DNA of 64,000 nt, taken from Micractinium sp. NFX-FRZ. Taxonomy: Eukaryota > Chlorophyta > Trebouxiophyceae > Chlorellales > Chlorellaceae. Numbering within the stretch: the first letter of the stretch is position 1; each line of letters opens with the position of its first letter. Under the pieces are notes generated by a model. That model did not search any database, was not told the DNA's origin, and worked only from the letters and a program-made list of their open reading frames with translations. This document shows, in pieces, positions 33,899 through 46,797 of the stretch. The position numbers and the translations under genes are program-made. Where the stretch lies: the NCBI GenBank assembly GCA_029339195.1, contig JAPTJF010000024.1:186001-250000 (forward strand). The letters run 5' to 3'.

Positions 33899-36800
33899 AT
33901 GCAGGCAGCAGCAGCCGCCACTGGCGTGATGGCGTCCCGCCCGATGCAGGCAGCCCGCCCCAGGTGCGCTGCACTGGCTGGGCGGACCACGCAGAACCGC
34001 ACCACCACCCACACCGCTCCGGCCCACCAAGCGCATTCCCCTCCTCTGCCCTGCAGGGTGCAGCAATTCGTTGCCCCGGCGCCACGGCGGCGCGCCAGCT
34101 CCAGGCAGCTCGCCGTGAGCGTGCGCGCCGAGCGTGAGTGGGCGGCGGCGGGCGGTCTGGGTAGGAGGCGTGAGGGCGGACGCTGGGTCTCGTGTCGCTG
34201 CATATTGATGCATCACTGGCAATTGATCTGATCAACCGCAAGCCTGATCACGAGGCTGCCTGAGGGCAGCCACTCTCTGAGTGCAAGCAGCCCTGCTCGG
34301 CGGGGCCGTCCAAGCGCCGTGCGGCGCCCACACAGCGCCCGCAAAGCCAGCCGCCCGGCAGCAAAACACGCCCCACGTCAGCGGCTCAGTTTTGCGGCCG
34401 GCAGCAGCAGCATAACTTTCCAGGCGGTACCCTGGGTGGCAGGATACATGGCTGGCCAAGTGGAAACGGCAGCCGTGGGGGCATGCGGAGGCCCGCTCAG
34501 GAGCAGCCCGGGTGTAGCCCGCTCAGCAGCCCCTGCCGTGCCGCCGCTGCCCCAGTCTTGCTGCACTGCCAAGCAGCACGGCTCACCTGCCACAGGCGCT
34601 CCCCACTCAGCACCACCGGCCTCCACAGCACCCCTCTGCCCTGCCATCCGTCAGGGATCATTGCATCCCTCCCCCCCATCTTGTTTCCTCCCCTCCTAAG
34701 CCACAGCCGCCATTCCATGACCAATGAGGGGCACTCCCTTGTGGGTTGCTTCCACGAACCCTCCCCATCCCCTCACCTTACCCGCACAATGCCGTCCTCA
34801 CCCGCCGACCTCGTACTGTGCACACAACTAAGCGCTGCCCTCCCCCCTGTTCTCTGCAGTGTACGACCCTCCCACCGTCGCCGACGCCAAGAACAAGTTT
34901 GTGAGCGCCTTCAAGAAGCCCCTGCCTGCCATCTACTCGACGGTGGTGCAGGAGCTGCTGGTGCAGCAGCACCTGTTCCGCTGGAACAAGCAGTACCGGT
35001 ACAGCGAGGTGGGTGCTGGGGCAGGGATTACTAGTTGCCAGTTGTTGGGTGCACTGAGGACCAGCTTTATTGGGTGCAGTGACGACCAGCTGGATTTGTG
35101 TGTAGAGTTGAGAAGTTGGAGAGGCCCGGCTGGTGCAGCAGCACACGTTCCATGGGGACTGCAGCGTGCAGCGAGGCAGGCGAGGCGTGGTGGGTCCAGG
35201 CTCACGCCTGCCGTCATGTGCCTCAACTCTTCGCGGCAGGAGGGCGGGGTGCCCTTGGCAAGTGAGTACACAGTGAAAGACCGTGAGTGCCACCCCGTCT
35301 TGTTGCCGGGCCACCGCCCTGGGCACAAGGCGGCCCCCTTGCGCAGGCGCTGCTGGTACTTTGTTGTAACCTTGTGTCTCCTGTTGTGTGCCCCCTCCCC
35401 TCCCCGTGCTGCGCCAACAGGTGACCGCCCTGGGCATCCGGAGCATCTTTGAGCAGGTCCTGGGGGGCCTGCCTGAGGCGGAGCGCGAGCTAGGTGCGCA
35501 AGCAGCGAATAAATCGAGCCGCCATATTGAGCCGCCAGGCCACGTTTGTTGGCCAGAGTTGTCTCCAACGTTTTGCGCTTGGTGATGGACACCTGTCTGA
35601 CACAGGCCGGCAGCCGATGCCAGGACCTCTAGCGGCTGTGGGAGCATTGGGGCCCTGTATGTGCCTTGCATTGCGCCTCATGTGCCCCGCTGCGCCTCGT
35701 GCTGCAGTGCAGTGTTTGGCTGCCTCTCAGCCTTGTGTTCCCCGGTCCCACCATGTCTTACGTGTGTGTGTGCTCTCGTCCTTTCTTCCCCGCAGTGTTT
35801 GATGCCTTCATCCAGGCCCTGGAGGAGGACCCCGCACAGTACCGCAAGGGTGGGTGCAGTACCGCGCGCCAGCAGGGGAGGAGAAGGCTGTGCGTTGGTG
35901 GATCATTGAAAGTGGCACACCTATGATGGTGGCGTTCCCAATCGCCCACGCTGCCCCACGCCTGCCTCACGCCTGCCCCTGTTCTGCCCCTGTTCTGCCC
36001 CTGCCGCAGACGCTGCTGCCATGGAGGAGTGGGCGCGCGGCCAGACGGCCATCACTCCTGACGCTGCCGGCGACATTGGGCAGAAGGCGCTGGCAGTGGT
36101 GGCGGCGTCGGCGGCAGAGGTGCGCGCCGCCTGCAAAGCGCGCTGCCGGGCAGGCTGGCCCCGTGCCGTGCCGCCCGCTCTGCCTGCCTCCCCCTGCTGC
36201 GCCCTGCTTGCCAGCTGCTGCACCTGCCACGCCCGCATCTCCGCTGCACCTCATCTGCTCATGCACTTGCCCGCCCACACCCCAGTCCCCCCTGCACTTC
36301 CCCTCCCCTCCTGTGCCTCCCTTGTCGTGTGCCGGGCTGCTCCCCTTGTGCACCGAGCCCGTTGCCTCTCCTTGCATGCCTGCTGTTTCTGACAACCCCT
36401 TCATTGTTCCCGCTGCTGCAGGGCAAGTTCCTGTACACCAAGTTCTTTGCCGTGGGCCTGTTCCGCATGGTGGAGCTCACCGGTGGGTGGGGCGCTGTGG
36501 GGGCAGGGCAGGCAGGGTGGTCATGAAGCTTGCCATTGGGTGGGGGCAGGGCGGGCAGGGCGGTTGTGGGGCACTGGTGCGAGAGTGCGCTGTCGCAACA
36601 GGGGCGGCAGTAGCAGCAGCGGCGGCGGCAGGGGGGCTGACTACAGGCGTGGGCGTGGTCCGCGTGGTGGAGGGGTTGTGCGGTGGGGCGGGGCGGGGCG
36701 GGGCGGTTGGGCAATCTGGTTGGATGGGGCGGGCAGGCAGGCAGGTAGGATGGGGACCGGCTGCGACTGACCCACGCACTTCTCCACCTCACGCACCCCA

Positions 36801-37378
36801 CGTCTTTTCACCCGACCCTCCCCCACATCTATCTGGTTCTCTTCCGTCCATCTCTCTGTGCCTGCAGGCTCCAAGGACCCCAAGACGCTCACCGGCCTGG
36901 TCAAGGCGCTGGGCCTGAGCCAGGAGCGGGTGAATGCCGACCTGATGACCTACAAGGGGGTGCTGTCCAAGCTGGAGTCGGCCAAGGAGATCATGAAGGT
37001 GCGGTGTTGCATTGTGTTGCATTGCGTGGGGGGCGTGAGTGTTGCATTGTGCTGGTTGGGACGACATTGTGAGCAATGCAGGGGTGTGGGCGGTTTGGAG
37101 CCCCCGTCGGGGTGCATGCCAGGTTTGCAAGAAAGATGCCTGAGAGGTGCCCCGGCCTTGTGGAGATGCAGCGGCGCGAGCAGCAATGCACAGGACTTTA
37201 TTTGAAATCGACCGGGCATCAAGGGACACCTTGTTTGACGTGCTCTGTCTGTTTGGGCCCGCAGGAGTTCCTGGCGCGCGAGAAGAAGAAGCGGGAGGAG
37301 CGCGAGGCGGAGAAGGCTGCCAAGGCGGCTGCCAAGGCGGCCCCCGCTGAGGCGGCCCCCTCTGAGTCCACCGCCTGA
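33899..37378 (+). CDS. THF1: THF1/Psb29, thylakoid formation protein
   Basis: Nine exons (33899-33963, 34057-34133, 34860-35008, 35421-35493, 35796-35849, 36010-36119, 36422-36482, 36868-36998, 37265-37378) give 277 residues. The first 45 or so residues are Ala/Arg/Ser-rich and look like a chloroplast transit peptide. The body is a typical THF1/Psb29: PPTVADAKNKFVSAF, STVVQELLVQQHLFRWNK, FDAFIQALEEDPAQYRKDA, GKFLYTKFFAVGLFRMVEL and VLSKLESAKEIMKEF. A Lys/Glu-rich coiled coil and an Ala/Pro-rich tail follow. THF1 acts in the chloroplast in photosystem II repair, vesicle-mediated thylakoid formation and FtsH protease stability. Length and order match plant and cyanobacterial relatives with no missing block. 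Confidence 0.93.
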
Positions 37379-38624
37379 GCAGCAGGGCCAGTAGCTGGCA
37401 CATGCCGACAAGCCCGCTGGCCGGCATGCGCTGGCCTGGGCTGCTGGCGCCTGCTGCAGTGCAGCTCGCCTCCGTACTCGCCCTCTGATGCGGTGTGCAC
37501 AGCCGCCACCGCGCTCGCGCCCACCTGCATGCACCCTCACCACTTGCGCGCACCGCCGCACTCCATCCCTGCACTCACTCACTTCGATGCCTGCAGTTTT
37601 GTTGCGCCCGCCCGCCGGGCCCCATACGCCTGCCACAAACGAGAGACGCACCCCAACCCACTGCGTTTAATTTTCCCGCACCTTTCCCGTGCCCTGCCAC
37701 GAGCGGCGGGCAGTTCCGTAGGCGCGCGGTGCCGCGCCGGCGCCGCCCTTTCCCTTTTCGTCTACCCCACGATTTATGCTCCCTGCTTCGTCTGTGGCAC
37801 AGTTTGCCTCCCAACTCCTGTCAGCTTTGGTGTTATGAACTGCCTCTCACCGCACAACCCAAGTTGCCGCAGAGGGCAGGAAGAGTGTTGGACCGGGTAG
37901 TGGATGCAACAGTCCAGATTCGCAGTGTGTGCAATCAGGTTGTGCTCTAGCTGCCTACCCAGAAAGCGTCCCGCAGCTCCGAGGGGGGTTGGCGTGCCCT
38001 GGGTGCTGCTCGCAACCCCTGGGCAGCGAGCACGAAAAGCTGACCATCTCCCTGTGCCTGGCCGGTCCGGGCACCACCGCAGCGTGCAGTGCAGCAAGGC
38101 GTAGGCGCGCTTGCCTGCTTGATCAGGTGTGTGCAGTTCCACAGCGCTGGCCCTCCAGGGCATGAAGCACATGGGGGGGCTTGCTGGGGTGTGAGAAACA
38201 GGCAAGCGATGGGCAGCACAGCGTCACGCGGCGGGGAGTGGGCAGGCGGGCGGGAGCAAAAAATGGGTCAGCAAGTGCGGGCACGAGCTCGTCGGGAGTG
38301 CCGGAAACAACGTGCAGGTGGGGAGGAAGTCAAGGAAAGGCGGGGGCAGGCGCGGGTGGCCATCGCCGTGCAACATGCTGTGCTGCGGCGGGCATGCCAT
38401 GCTGGTCCGTGCTGTGCAAGCCCGCCTCCAAGTTACGGAAAAGAGCAAGGCGCCCGCGGCACCTGGTGCCCCCGCTGCCGCCGGCGCCGCTGTAGCTGAC
38501 GCCGCCAGCGCGTCTGTCAGTCGTCCCCTGCCCTGCCTGCCACGTTGGCTGCAGCCAACAAGCTCCGCCATCGGCTGGGGGCACCAGCAGGCGGGGCAGG
38601 GAGGCGCCTGCTGCAGTCCTGCGC
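37379..38624. other. intergenic region between two convergent genes
   Basis: The 3' flanks of THF1 (plus) and the HDC1-like gene (minus). I see no gene and no clear TGTAA signal for either. Confidence 0.4.
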
Positions 38625-41600
38625 CTACTGAGCGGGCGCCGCCGCCGCGGCCCCATTCGGCTTGCCGGTCTGCGGCGTGAAGTGGATGCGTACCAGGGGG
38701 TACAGCTGGCCGCGCAAGCTCACGCCGGTCGCGCCCCACTGCGGAGCAAGCCGAGAAGGAGGGGTGGGAGGGGTAAGGAGGCATGGGGACACAAAGCCAG
38801 GCGGGTGATGCCAGCAAAGGACAGCCAGAGGCATCCTGTTCTTGCCTTAGCGGCTGCCCCCCTCACAGCAAGCGCGAGGCACTCGTGGGAGTGCTGCGTG
38901 ACCGCTTGCCCAACACCTCGCACGATCCTCTGAAACCTCCCCCAAAACCTCCTCCCATGCCACGCCCCGCCTCTCCCATCCACCACATGTCTTATGTGGA
39001 TCTCCCCCCGCCCCCCAGGTCCTCCCTGCATGGCTCCCTCCTTCTCCCCAAAAGGCAGGGGCAACCCGAACTATTGCACAAGCGCACGCCTGCCCCCCCA
39101 ACACACAGACCCAACCATAAGCCCCACCCACCCCACCCACGTACATGCGCAGCTGGCAGCAGCAGGGCAGCACCCATCTGCACGTCCTCCCACCCACCCC
39201 ACACCACCCCCATCGGCTGGCAGCAGCAGTGCGGCGCGCCTACCTGGATCTCCTCCCAGCTCAGGTCGTCGTGCAGCACGGCCCGCTCCCCCTCGGGCAG
39301 AGGCGCCCCCAGCTTCTGCATCAGCGCCGCCGGCAGCGGGCGGCGGCAGCGGGAGAAGCGGTAGCGCTCCGCCCCGCCGCCCGCCGCCTCGCCGTCGGCC
39401 TCGTTGCCGCCGCCGGCGCCGCTGCTGCTGGCTGAGGGCAGGTGGGCCAGCTCAAACCGCTCCCTGCAAGAGGCAACAGGGGGTGCGCACTTGAGCAAGC
39501 CTGTGTGTCTGTGTGTGTTTCTGTGCTTCATGATGCGATGTTAATGTTATTTGGTTTTCTAACGCTCACTACACAGGCAGCAGCAGGGCCAACAGAGGGA
39601 CAATGGTGTCGGGGCGCCACCAGGGAGCAGCCGGCACAGGCACATGTTGGCCGACGTCATCGCATGCAGCGCACACTAGGCCGGGCCAGACACAGCGGCA
39701 TGTGTACCCCAGGCATCTGTGTGTTGCCCCTGCCCCAGTTGCCCCCTCGCTCATACGCGCGGCGGCAGGCAGAGCGCAGAGGGCCTGTGGGTCCACAGCC
39801 CTGGCACGACCCCGGCACATCAGAATGCTACGCATCAGAATGCAACGCGCATGCTGAATGCAACACCGGCACGCACCCGTGGGTCTCCATGTACAGCACC
39901 GAGGCCTTGAGGCGCGCCGAGGTCCACTCGTGCGGCTTCAGCCCTCGGTCCGCCACCGCGTGCAGGTTGTACTTGGGCCACGGCTCATTCACCAGGTTGA
40001 ACATCACAGTCACCTCCTGCACTCATTTGGATTGAGACGCGCGTCATTTAGCACACGGGATGATACGCTCTTCTTTACTGGCTGGCCAGCGGCACGCACT
40101 CTGGCAGAGGCAGCAGCAGAGGCACCTCCTCCCCCCCTCAAATCCTGCCCCGTCTGCAGCCGCCCTGAAGCGCACTGCGCTGTGCCTGCGCCCGTGCGCC
40201 AGCGAGGGCACGCACCTGCACCTGCCGCTGCCGCCCGCCGGCGCCGCTGCTGCGTGTGATGATGCGCTCCATGTGCGACGGGGTGAAGGTGGGAGCCGCC
40301 GCAGGCACGCCCTGCAGGCAACACCAGCGGTGATAAGGTTCGTTGGGAAGCCGGCAAGGTCATAGCCAGCGCAGAGACGCAGCCAGATGAACGCGTGTGC
40401 ATGCGTGCGTGCACAGGACATGCCCGCCAGGACGTATGCAACACTCACTACCGGCCGGGGTGGTGTTGTCATGCCATGCACAGCACGGCACAGCATGCAC
40501 AGCACAGCACAGCATGCCGTGCACAGCATGCAGCCCACCTCCAGGTTGGGTGCCAGGTCCACGCTGGCCCCGCTGCGCGTCACCACCCAGCACTTCTCCA
40601 CGCCGTACGAGCAGCCCTGCTGTTGTCGGGGCACGGCACGGCACAGCACGGCAGGGGTGAGCACAGCACGAGTGGGCACACAGCGTGGGAGTACATGGCA
40701 GCCTGTTCATCTCCGGTGGGCTGTGGTGGGCCACAGCACAGCATGGGAGCAGCGGGTGTGGCTGGTGTTGGCGGCTGTCGGCAGGTGCGTGGACCGACAC
40801 TTGGCTTGAGCAGGGTCTTCCTTCCCTTCCCTCGCATGCGGCGCATGCCTTCTTGTCTCGCTTGGTGCCGCCAGGGGCACAATCAAACAGGGTTCGACTT
40901 GCTAACCATGCATTGCCACAACCAGCACCGAATCCACTCACCTCAATCGGCGCAGCCCAGGCGCGCGACCGAATGGAGTTTCGGGCGGTGGATGGGTAGC
41001 GCTCCAGCGGCGCCTGCGGCTTCAGCACCGCCCGCACCTCCGCCACTTGCGCCGGCGGGTGCGTGACTGCGGGCAGGCAGGCGGGCAAGCGGCGACAGTG
41101 GCGGCAGGGTGACAACAGCAGGAGGGTCCGCTTGTGTGACCACAGAATCTCTTCTGGGTGCCACTTGCCAAGGCAGGTATGCAGGATCTCTGCACCCGCT
41201 GCTGCGGGCGGCCACCACCCAGGCAACCCCACCCCTCGCCGTGCCGCTCATCCCCGTGCACATCAGTGGTGCCAGTACCGTGGCCGCAGTGCATGAGAGC
41301 CAGCAACAGGTACTCGTCCTTTTGTGTATACAACACTGGCTCACTTTCAAGGTCCACTAACCCTCTTTGCAGCAACGACACCATTAGGGTTCCCTGATTC
41401 ATACTCGCATGGCCACGGTTAGTTAGCTTAGCTTTAGCCCCCCACCTCCCCCACCCCACCCTCCCAACCACCACCCCCCCAGCCAGCCGAGCGAGCTCAC
41501 GTGAGTGGTACCAGTAGCCGCAGTGCATGAGTACCGCCACCAAGTCGGAATCCTCTGTGTAGACGTCGCTCCCCCACAGCTGCCGCGCCCGCACCTGCCG

Positions 41601-41764
41601 GTTGTTGCTGGTCAGGCAGTGGGCGGGGATGCGCACCTGGGCGCGTGCACGGTAGGGAGGGAGAGGTAGGGAAGGGAGCGGGGAGCGTGGGTCAGGAGGG
41701 AGGCGGGGGGACAAAGGGGATTGCAGGGGCGGTAGGACAGGCAGGCCAGGCGTGGGGTGCCCCA

Positions 41765-41803
<39 letters not shown>

Positions 41804-42877
41804 CAGCAGGCTCTGTTCAAGAGCCGCAGCGCAGCAAAGATGCTAGCCAGCATGGCCTGGCCAGCCGGCACTGCGCTGCTAGCGTGGCACGCTGCAGCGG
41901 CGCAGCGACGTCACCCCATGCACCGCATGCCCGCACTCACTACCCCGGGGCGCTGCCATGACGTTGACAGGCACCACCGCCATCGCATGCCCACTTTGCC
42001 ACGCCCCGCTGGGCCCAGCCGTGCGCACCCCACAGCTGTGCAACAACACAGGTGCACAGCACAGGTGCAGGTCCACATGTTTGGCTCGGCTAGGTGTACA
42101 CACCTCCACCGACTGCGAGGCGCCCTCCTTGCTGTAATAGCTGCGCAGGTCCCGCAGCGGCTCCCCATCCTTATACATCAGCATGGGCAGCCGAGGGCCT
42201 GCGGGGCGGGTGCATGGGCAGGCGGGCAGGCAGGTAGGTAAGCCGGCGAGGGCGGGCCGGCCGGCGTGCCAGCTGGGGTGTGCGCAGCCAGGTGTGGCGG
42301 GGCAGCTGGGGACAGCCGGTATGAAAGTGCAGCGGCCACACGGCTGCTGCGTGGCAGCAGCGCCTCTGCGCTGTGCTGCTGTGTGGCATGCACAAGCCTG
42401 CGAGTAGGCTGGTGAGGGTGGACGGGCAGCAGCACCGGGAACACCCCCATTGGCAGCACAATGTAGCAGTGCTTCTGTGCCCAAGTGGCCGGGCGAACTG
42501 GACAGCAGCACAGCTGCCAGTCCGGCAAAGGGACGCAGAGCAGCCGCCACTGCATGCACTGCTGCAGACACATGCGCTGCTGCACGGCTGCTGTGGCGCT
42601 GCAGCACAGGCTTTGTGTCGGCGCAGCGGGCAGCATGCATGCCCCGTCCTGGCACCCCAACGGGGCAGGGTGCAAACACGACAGCAGGCAGGCACACCAG
42701 GGCCACCGGCAGCAGCAGCTCGGCAGGCACACCCAGAACCACAGCAGCCAGCAGCCCACCTGGCTTTTTGACCTCCGCTAGCACAGCACCCTGCTGAGCC
42801 ATCCCAGGCTGGTCCAGCCGTGGCTTGGCAGCCATCTGTGCCACCCCTCCGTTGACCTCGGCTGGACGCTTGGACAT
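38625..42877 (-). CDS. Rxt3-domain protein, HDC1-like subunit of a histone deacetylase complex
   Basis: Nine exons (42877-42760, 42198-42104, 41636-41501, 41066-40942, 40616-40539, 40311-40216, 40016-39877, 39463-39244, 38738-38625) give 373 residues. The Rxt3 signature is strong: PRLPMLMYKDGEPLRDLRSY, VRIPAHCLTSNNRQVRARQL, then LWGSDVYTEDSDLVAVLMHCG. It continues with CWVVTRSGASVDLAPNLE, VMFNLVNEPWPKYNLHAVAD and ARLKASVLYMETHGERFEL, as in the Arabidopsis relative HDC1. Rxt3 belongs to the yeast Rpd3L complex, and HDC1 is a scaffold of plant HDA6/HDA19 complexes. A nuclear, transcription-repressing role is therefore inferred. The protein lacks the long disordered N-terminal half of HDC1 and is nearly just the conserved core. 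It faces away from the GT8 gene. A second donor six bases upstream of the chosen exon 6 end is also in frame. Confidence 0.85.
41262..41545 (-). repeat. decayed copy of the 3' end of HDC1-like exon 3
   Basis: The real exon end, coding LVAVLMHCGYWYHS, lies at 41501-41545. In the downstream intron, 41262-41300 reads LLLALMHCGHGTGTT, a clear but decayed copy. It shows that junction copying is not confined to the pyruvate kinase genes. Confidence 0.7.
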
Positions 42878-43912
42878 TATGCCGCCGCTGCCGAGTGCCG
42901 TGCCTTGCGCTCTCTCCCCCAGTCTCGGATGTCCTGCTGGCAGCTGGCGCCTCAGGTGGACTGCCCTCTGTCGACGATGCTGCCCTCCTGGGAGCCGCCA
43001 AGGGCGCTGGGGAAGGCCTCCTGCCGCCGGCAGGCGGTGCTGGTGCGGCAGGGGTTTGGAGGGTGAGCCTTTCCCAGCCTGAGGCCTGCTGATCGGCTCC
43101 GGCTTGCGAGGCGAGTGGGGCGGCAGTGTGGTCCCGGGGTACAAACTCAACAGTGGGCAGTGGTTGACGGAGGACCGGGGACCGGGCTCTATTGGGCGCA
43201 GCAGCAGCTCAGCAGGGGGGGAGGTGCGTGCAGTTTGGCTCCCCGGCCTGTCGGGATGCTCTGGCTAGGGTGCATCTGTGTCGTGCATGCGCGCACTGCA
43301 AGCAGGCTTGACCGCGATACAGATGAGAGATTTCAGGGGCCACCGCCGGCCCCGCCTTGCAACCCGCCGACGCAGCCGTGCACAGGCGTGCGCTGCAGCA
43401 GCTGTGGGTCCCAGAAGCATGAGGGCACGAGGGCCTGGCATATCCATTGTTGTGTTCCAAACCATCAATAACGTGCAGGCCGAAGAACTGTGGGTGTGTC
43501 GTGCCTCCTCAAAACCGCCGGGTTGCGTCAACCAATGCAGGTGCGGGGTGGGCACACAGTGGACGCTCCGCGAGGGCGGGTGTCTTGGTCAGCAATACAT
43601 TAGCGCTGCGCTTTGGTGGAGGGCAGATCAGAAGGTCAATGCCCAACAACCCTTGGATGTCCAACCTCTTTCTCCTGGCTAGCCATGGCTCGGCGCCAGG
43701 TTTGCGCCCGCCCGCCAGCTGTGCGCTGGCGAGAAGTTACCCTACACCTGCGGCGAGCACCCAACCCGCCTTCTCACCCACTCTTCTGGGGTCTTCATAC
43801 CTCCAATTGCGCTGGCCCGGTACCTGTGCCTGCCAGCAAACCTCGTGACGTTCGCCGGCAAAGCAACGCGCATTCCAAGCACTGGCCGTGTCCAGCCTGA
43901 TCAGCTATTTGT
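42878..43912. promoter_or_regulatory. divergent upstream region of the HDC1-like and GT8 genes
   Basis: About 1 kb between opposite start codons, with no coding exon I can support. It should carry both promoters, though no specific element is recognised. Confidence 0.4.
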
Positions 43913-46346
43913 ATGCAGCATGATGCGATCGCAGCAGTCATGGGCCTGGCCAGCCGAGTGAAAGAGGGCAGCGGCAGCGCAGCCGACTTGGAGGTCGGGG
44001 CCGCGCACTGGGAGGGCCTAAAGCTCCGCTCCCGCCCCTCCTCCACCGATCTAAGCGGCCTGGGGGCTGCGGCGGACAGGTGCGCTGCGTCAACCTCCAC
44101 CGGCCTTCAAAACGCGGTCTGCACTGTGCTTCGTCTCCGGCTCCTGCAGCCTGCCCGATGCCCCGTTGTGAAATTCTGGAGCATTCTGCCTCTCTTGCAG
44201 GCCCTCGTTTGGCAGCCGAGCCAAGGGCCTGACGGGTGGCAGCAGTGGCGGCGCAGGCCGCTCGCCGCGCCTCACACCAGCCCTGGGCTCGGTGCTGCGG
44301 CGCAGCTGGAGGCGCAGCCTGAGTGCGGCGCTGGCGCTGACGCTGGCGCTGGTGCTGCTGTTCCGCCACCGCCAGCTTTACCGCACCGGTCAGGATGCAG
44401 TGGCCAAGCTGTACTATGGTCTCGACCCCAACATGCTGGGCCGCAGCGATGCGCTCTTCCCTGCACCCGTCTGCTGCCGCGACGAGGCATGCCAGCACCC
44501 ACGTGGCAGTTACGGCGGCGACGGCGATGGCAGCAGCACCCAACAGCAGCAGCGGCAGCACCCACGTGCAGCGGTGGTCACCTATCTGCGGGACGACAGC
44601 TACCTGCCGCTGCTGGCGCAGCTGGACTGCACGCTGCGCCGCTCAAACCCGCACCTGGAGCTGGGGCTGATGCACGTGGAGGGTGAGCTGGCGCCCGCCA
44701 GCCTGGACCTGGCACGTGCCCTCAACATCACCCTGCTGCCCGTGGAGCCGCTCGACTTCCCAAACACCTACGAGGCCAGGTGCGGCCAAAACATCCGCCA
44801 GCGGCGCGGCTGCTGGGCTGCTGGGCGGCATGCATTGCGAACAGCATGTGCCCAGGAGAAGTGGTGCTCTGTGATCACATCGCCACGCGCCTGCCTGCTT
44901 GCCTGCGAGCCTTGTACACCAAGCAGCTGCCTGAGCCCCCTGCTTTCCCACCCGCCGTCGCCCTTCATGACGTGCAGGTACGGCCGCAACTGGCTCAAGG
45001 TGCGAGCGCTGGGGCTGACCCAGTACGACGCGGTACTGCTGGTGGATGCTGACGTGGCGGTGGTCAGCAGCGGGCTGGACGCCATCTTCTCGCTGCCCGT
45101 GGAGTTTGCCGCGGTGTGGGACCAGAGCAAGTGGCTCAACAGGTGCGGTGGCAGGGGGAGGGGAGGGGCAGGCAGGGGATGCGGCAGGCATGCGGGTCGG
45201 GGGCGCAAAGCAGGCAGGACGCTGAGAATGGGGTGTAGGCGGGGCAGGGCGGCACGGCGAGGCAGGGCAGCAGGCCTGCTGGGGGCTTGTAAGAAGCTCC
45301 TCTCCTGCTGCCTGTGCTGGCATGCTGGCATCTGCACTGCTGCCGTGCCAGTGCACCAGCATTGGTCCTGAATAACGCCAGCACCATCCATCTGCCAACC
45401 CCACTCACAACTGCCTGTTTCTCCTTGGTCTCTGCCTCCACCCTTGCGTGCCCGCAGGTTCCGCACAGCCGTCACCGGCATCAACGGGGGCGTGTTCCTG
45501 CTGCGCCCTTGCGCTGCCGTGGAGGCTCACATGGTGGCGTTGGTGGAGGAGCACCCCAAGCTGCGCTTTGTGCACAACACCGCAGAGCAGGACTTCTTTG
45601 GCTGGTGAGCAGGAGGTTGGGGCAGGCGTGTAGTGGGGATGGGAGACGGGAGAGGTGGGGGGGAGCAGGCGTGGACCGGGAAGACTGGGGAGCGGGTGGA
45701 TATTTCAGGCGTAGATGGGAGGCGGGAGACTGGACAGAGGGTGTTTTGCCGGCTCAGCAGCTAGTGCAGGCCGGCGGTCATGTTGCCATCCCTCTCACCC
45801 CCACCCCCACTTGGCCTTCCTCCCTGCAGGTACTACCGGTACACGGGTGCCACGCTGCCGCTGCAGTGGAACTGCCAGGCGGAGCAGTGCCTGGTGGGGG
45901 GCCTCACTGTGGGAGGCGTGCGCCCAAAGATAGTGCACTACACGGGGAACAAGCCCTTCAAGGGGGCGCGGCCTGGCTCCTTGGGGCACGAGTACTTGTG
46001 CACGGCCCAGGAGCTGGCGCAGCGGGCGCAGGGCATCATGCCGGCGGGTGCTGCACCCGCGGCGGCGGCGGCGGCGAGCGAGGGCGCGCCGATGGGACAG
46101 CAGCAGCAGGAGCAGGCGGGCGAGGCACAAGAGCAGGCGGAGGTGGAGGCTGCAGCTGCTAGAGTGCAGCAGGAGGGGCAGCAGCAGCAGCAGCAGGAGC
46201 AGCAGCAAGAGGAGGAGCCTGCAGTGAAGGTGCAGCCGCTGGGCGGCGGTGAGCCGGCCCTGGATGGCGCCACTCTGGAGAGCGTGCCCGTCCCAGACGC
46301 TGGTGCGTTTGTCCAGCACGGCGACAGGCAGCTGCCTGGACACTGA
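43913..46346 (+). CDS. type II membrane glycosyltransferase, GT8 (glycogenin/galactinol-synthase-like fold)
   Basis: Five exons (43913-44079, 44201-44779, 44978-45142, 45458-45604, 45830-46346) give 524 residues. A basic N-terminal tail of about 90 residues is followed by one membrane segment (SLSAALALTLALVLLF), the usual layout of a Golgi glycosyltransferase. The catalytic part shows RAAVVTYLRDDSYLPLLAQL, then YDAVLLVDADVAVV with the metal-binding DAD at about 272-274. Next come a substrate loop GINGGVFLLRP, AEQDFFGWYY and KIVHYTGNKPFK, all typical of GT8. Such enzymes add a sugar from a nucleotide sugar to a glycan or protein; the substrate cannot be told. The C-terminal 130 or so residues are a Gln/Glu/Ala-rich low-complexity tail. 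An alternative start is the Met at 43940. A TGTAA at 46705-46709 is the likely polyadenylation signal. Confidence 0.85.
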
Positions 46347-46704
46347 TGCAGTTCAACCACGCATTCCGCTGCCCAGTCCGAACGTGCCTTGCAGCACTGA
46401 ATGCCTAGAATGCGCACTAGGGCCCCTTCTGCACACCCTTTGTCCCCACCCCAGGCGGGTCTGCCGGCAGCCCATGTCAGAGCTGCCCTGCATTTCGAGC
46501 AGCCTGCCGAGCTTTTGTCCTCTGCTTGTGTTTCACCCTCCCTTGTAGACTGGCTTTGTGCCCATACCACGACTTTTCCCCTTGCCGTGATCCCCTGATT
46601 TTTCTCCCTGTTTTCGCCTTCCCCTCATTGGAGGGCCTCCCTGCGTTTGCCCCCTCTGTTTACCCTCCATTGATCTTCCCCAGCAATGCCTGGGTTCTCT
46701 GCGC

Positions 46705-46709
46705 TGTAA
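46705..46709 (+). terminator. candidate UGUAA polyadenylation signal of the GT8 gene
   Basis: TGTAA lies 359 bases after the GT8 stop and before the convergent RBMX2 stop at 46798. Confidence 0.45.
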
Positions 46710-46797
46710 ATGTGCTTGCATCACATCACAGATTGCGGGAGCTGTCACGCAAGTTGGAAGGGGCAAGGAGGGCAGTGCTGTGTTGTACCACGCTGCC

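Noticed and set aside
41879..43150. Long minus-strand open frame of 423 codons
   Set aside because: It runs through the first intron and exon 2 of the HDC1-like gene in the wrong frame. Stop-free frames are common in DNA this GC-rich.
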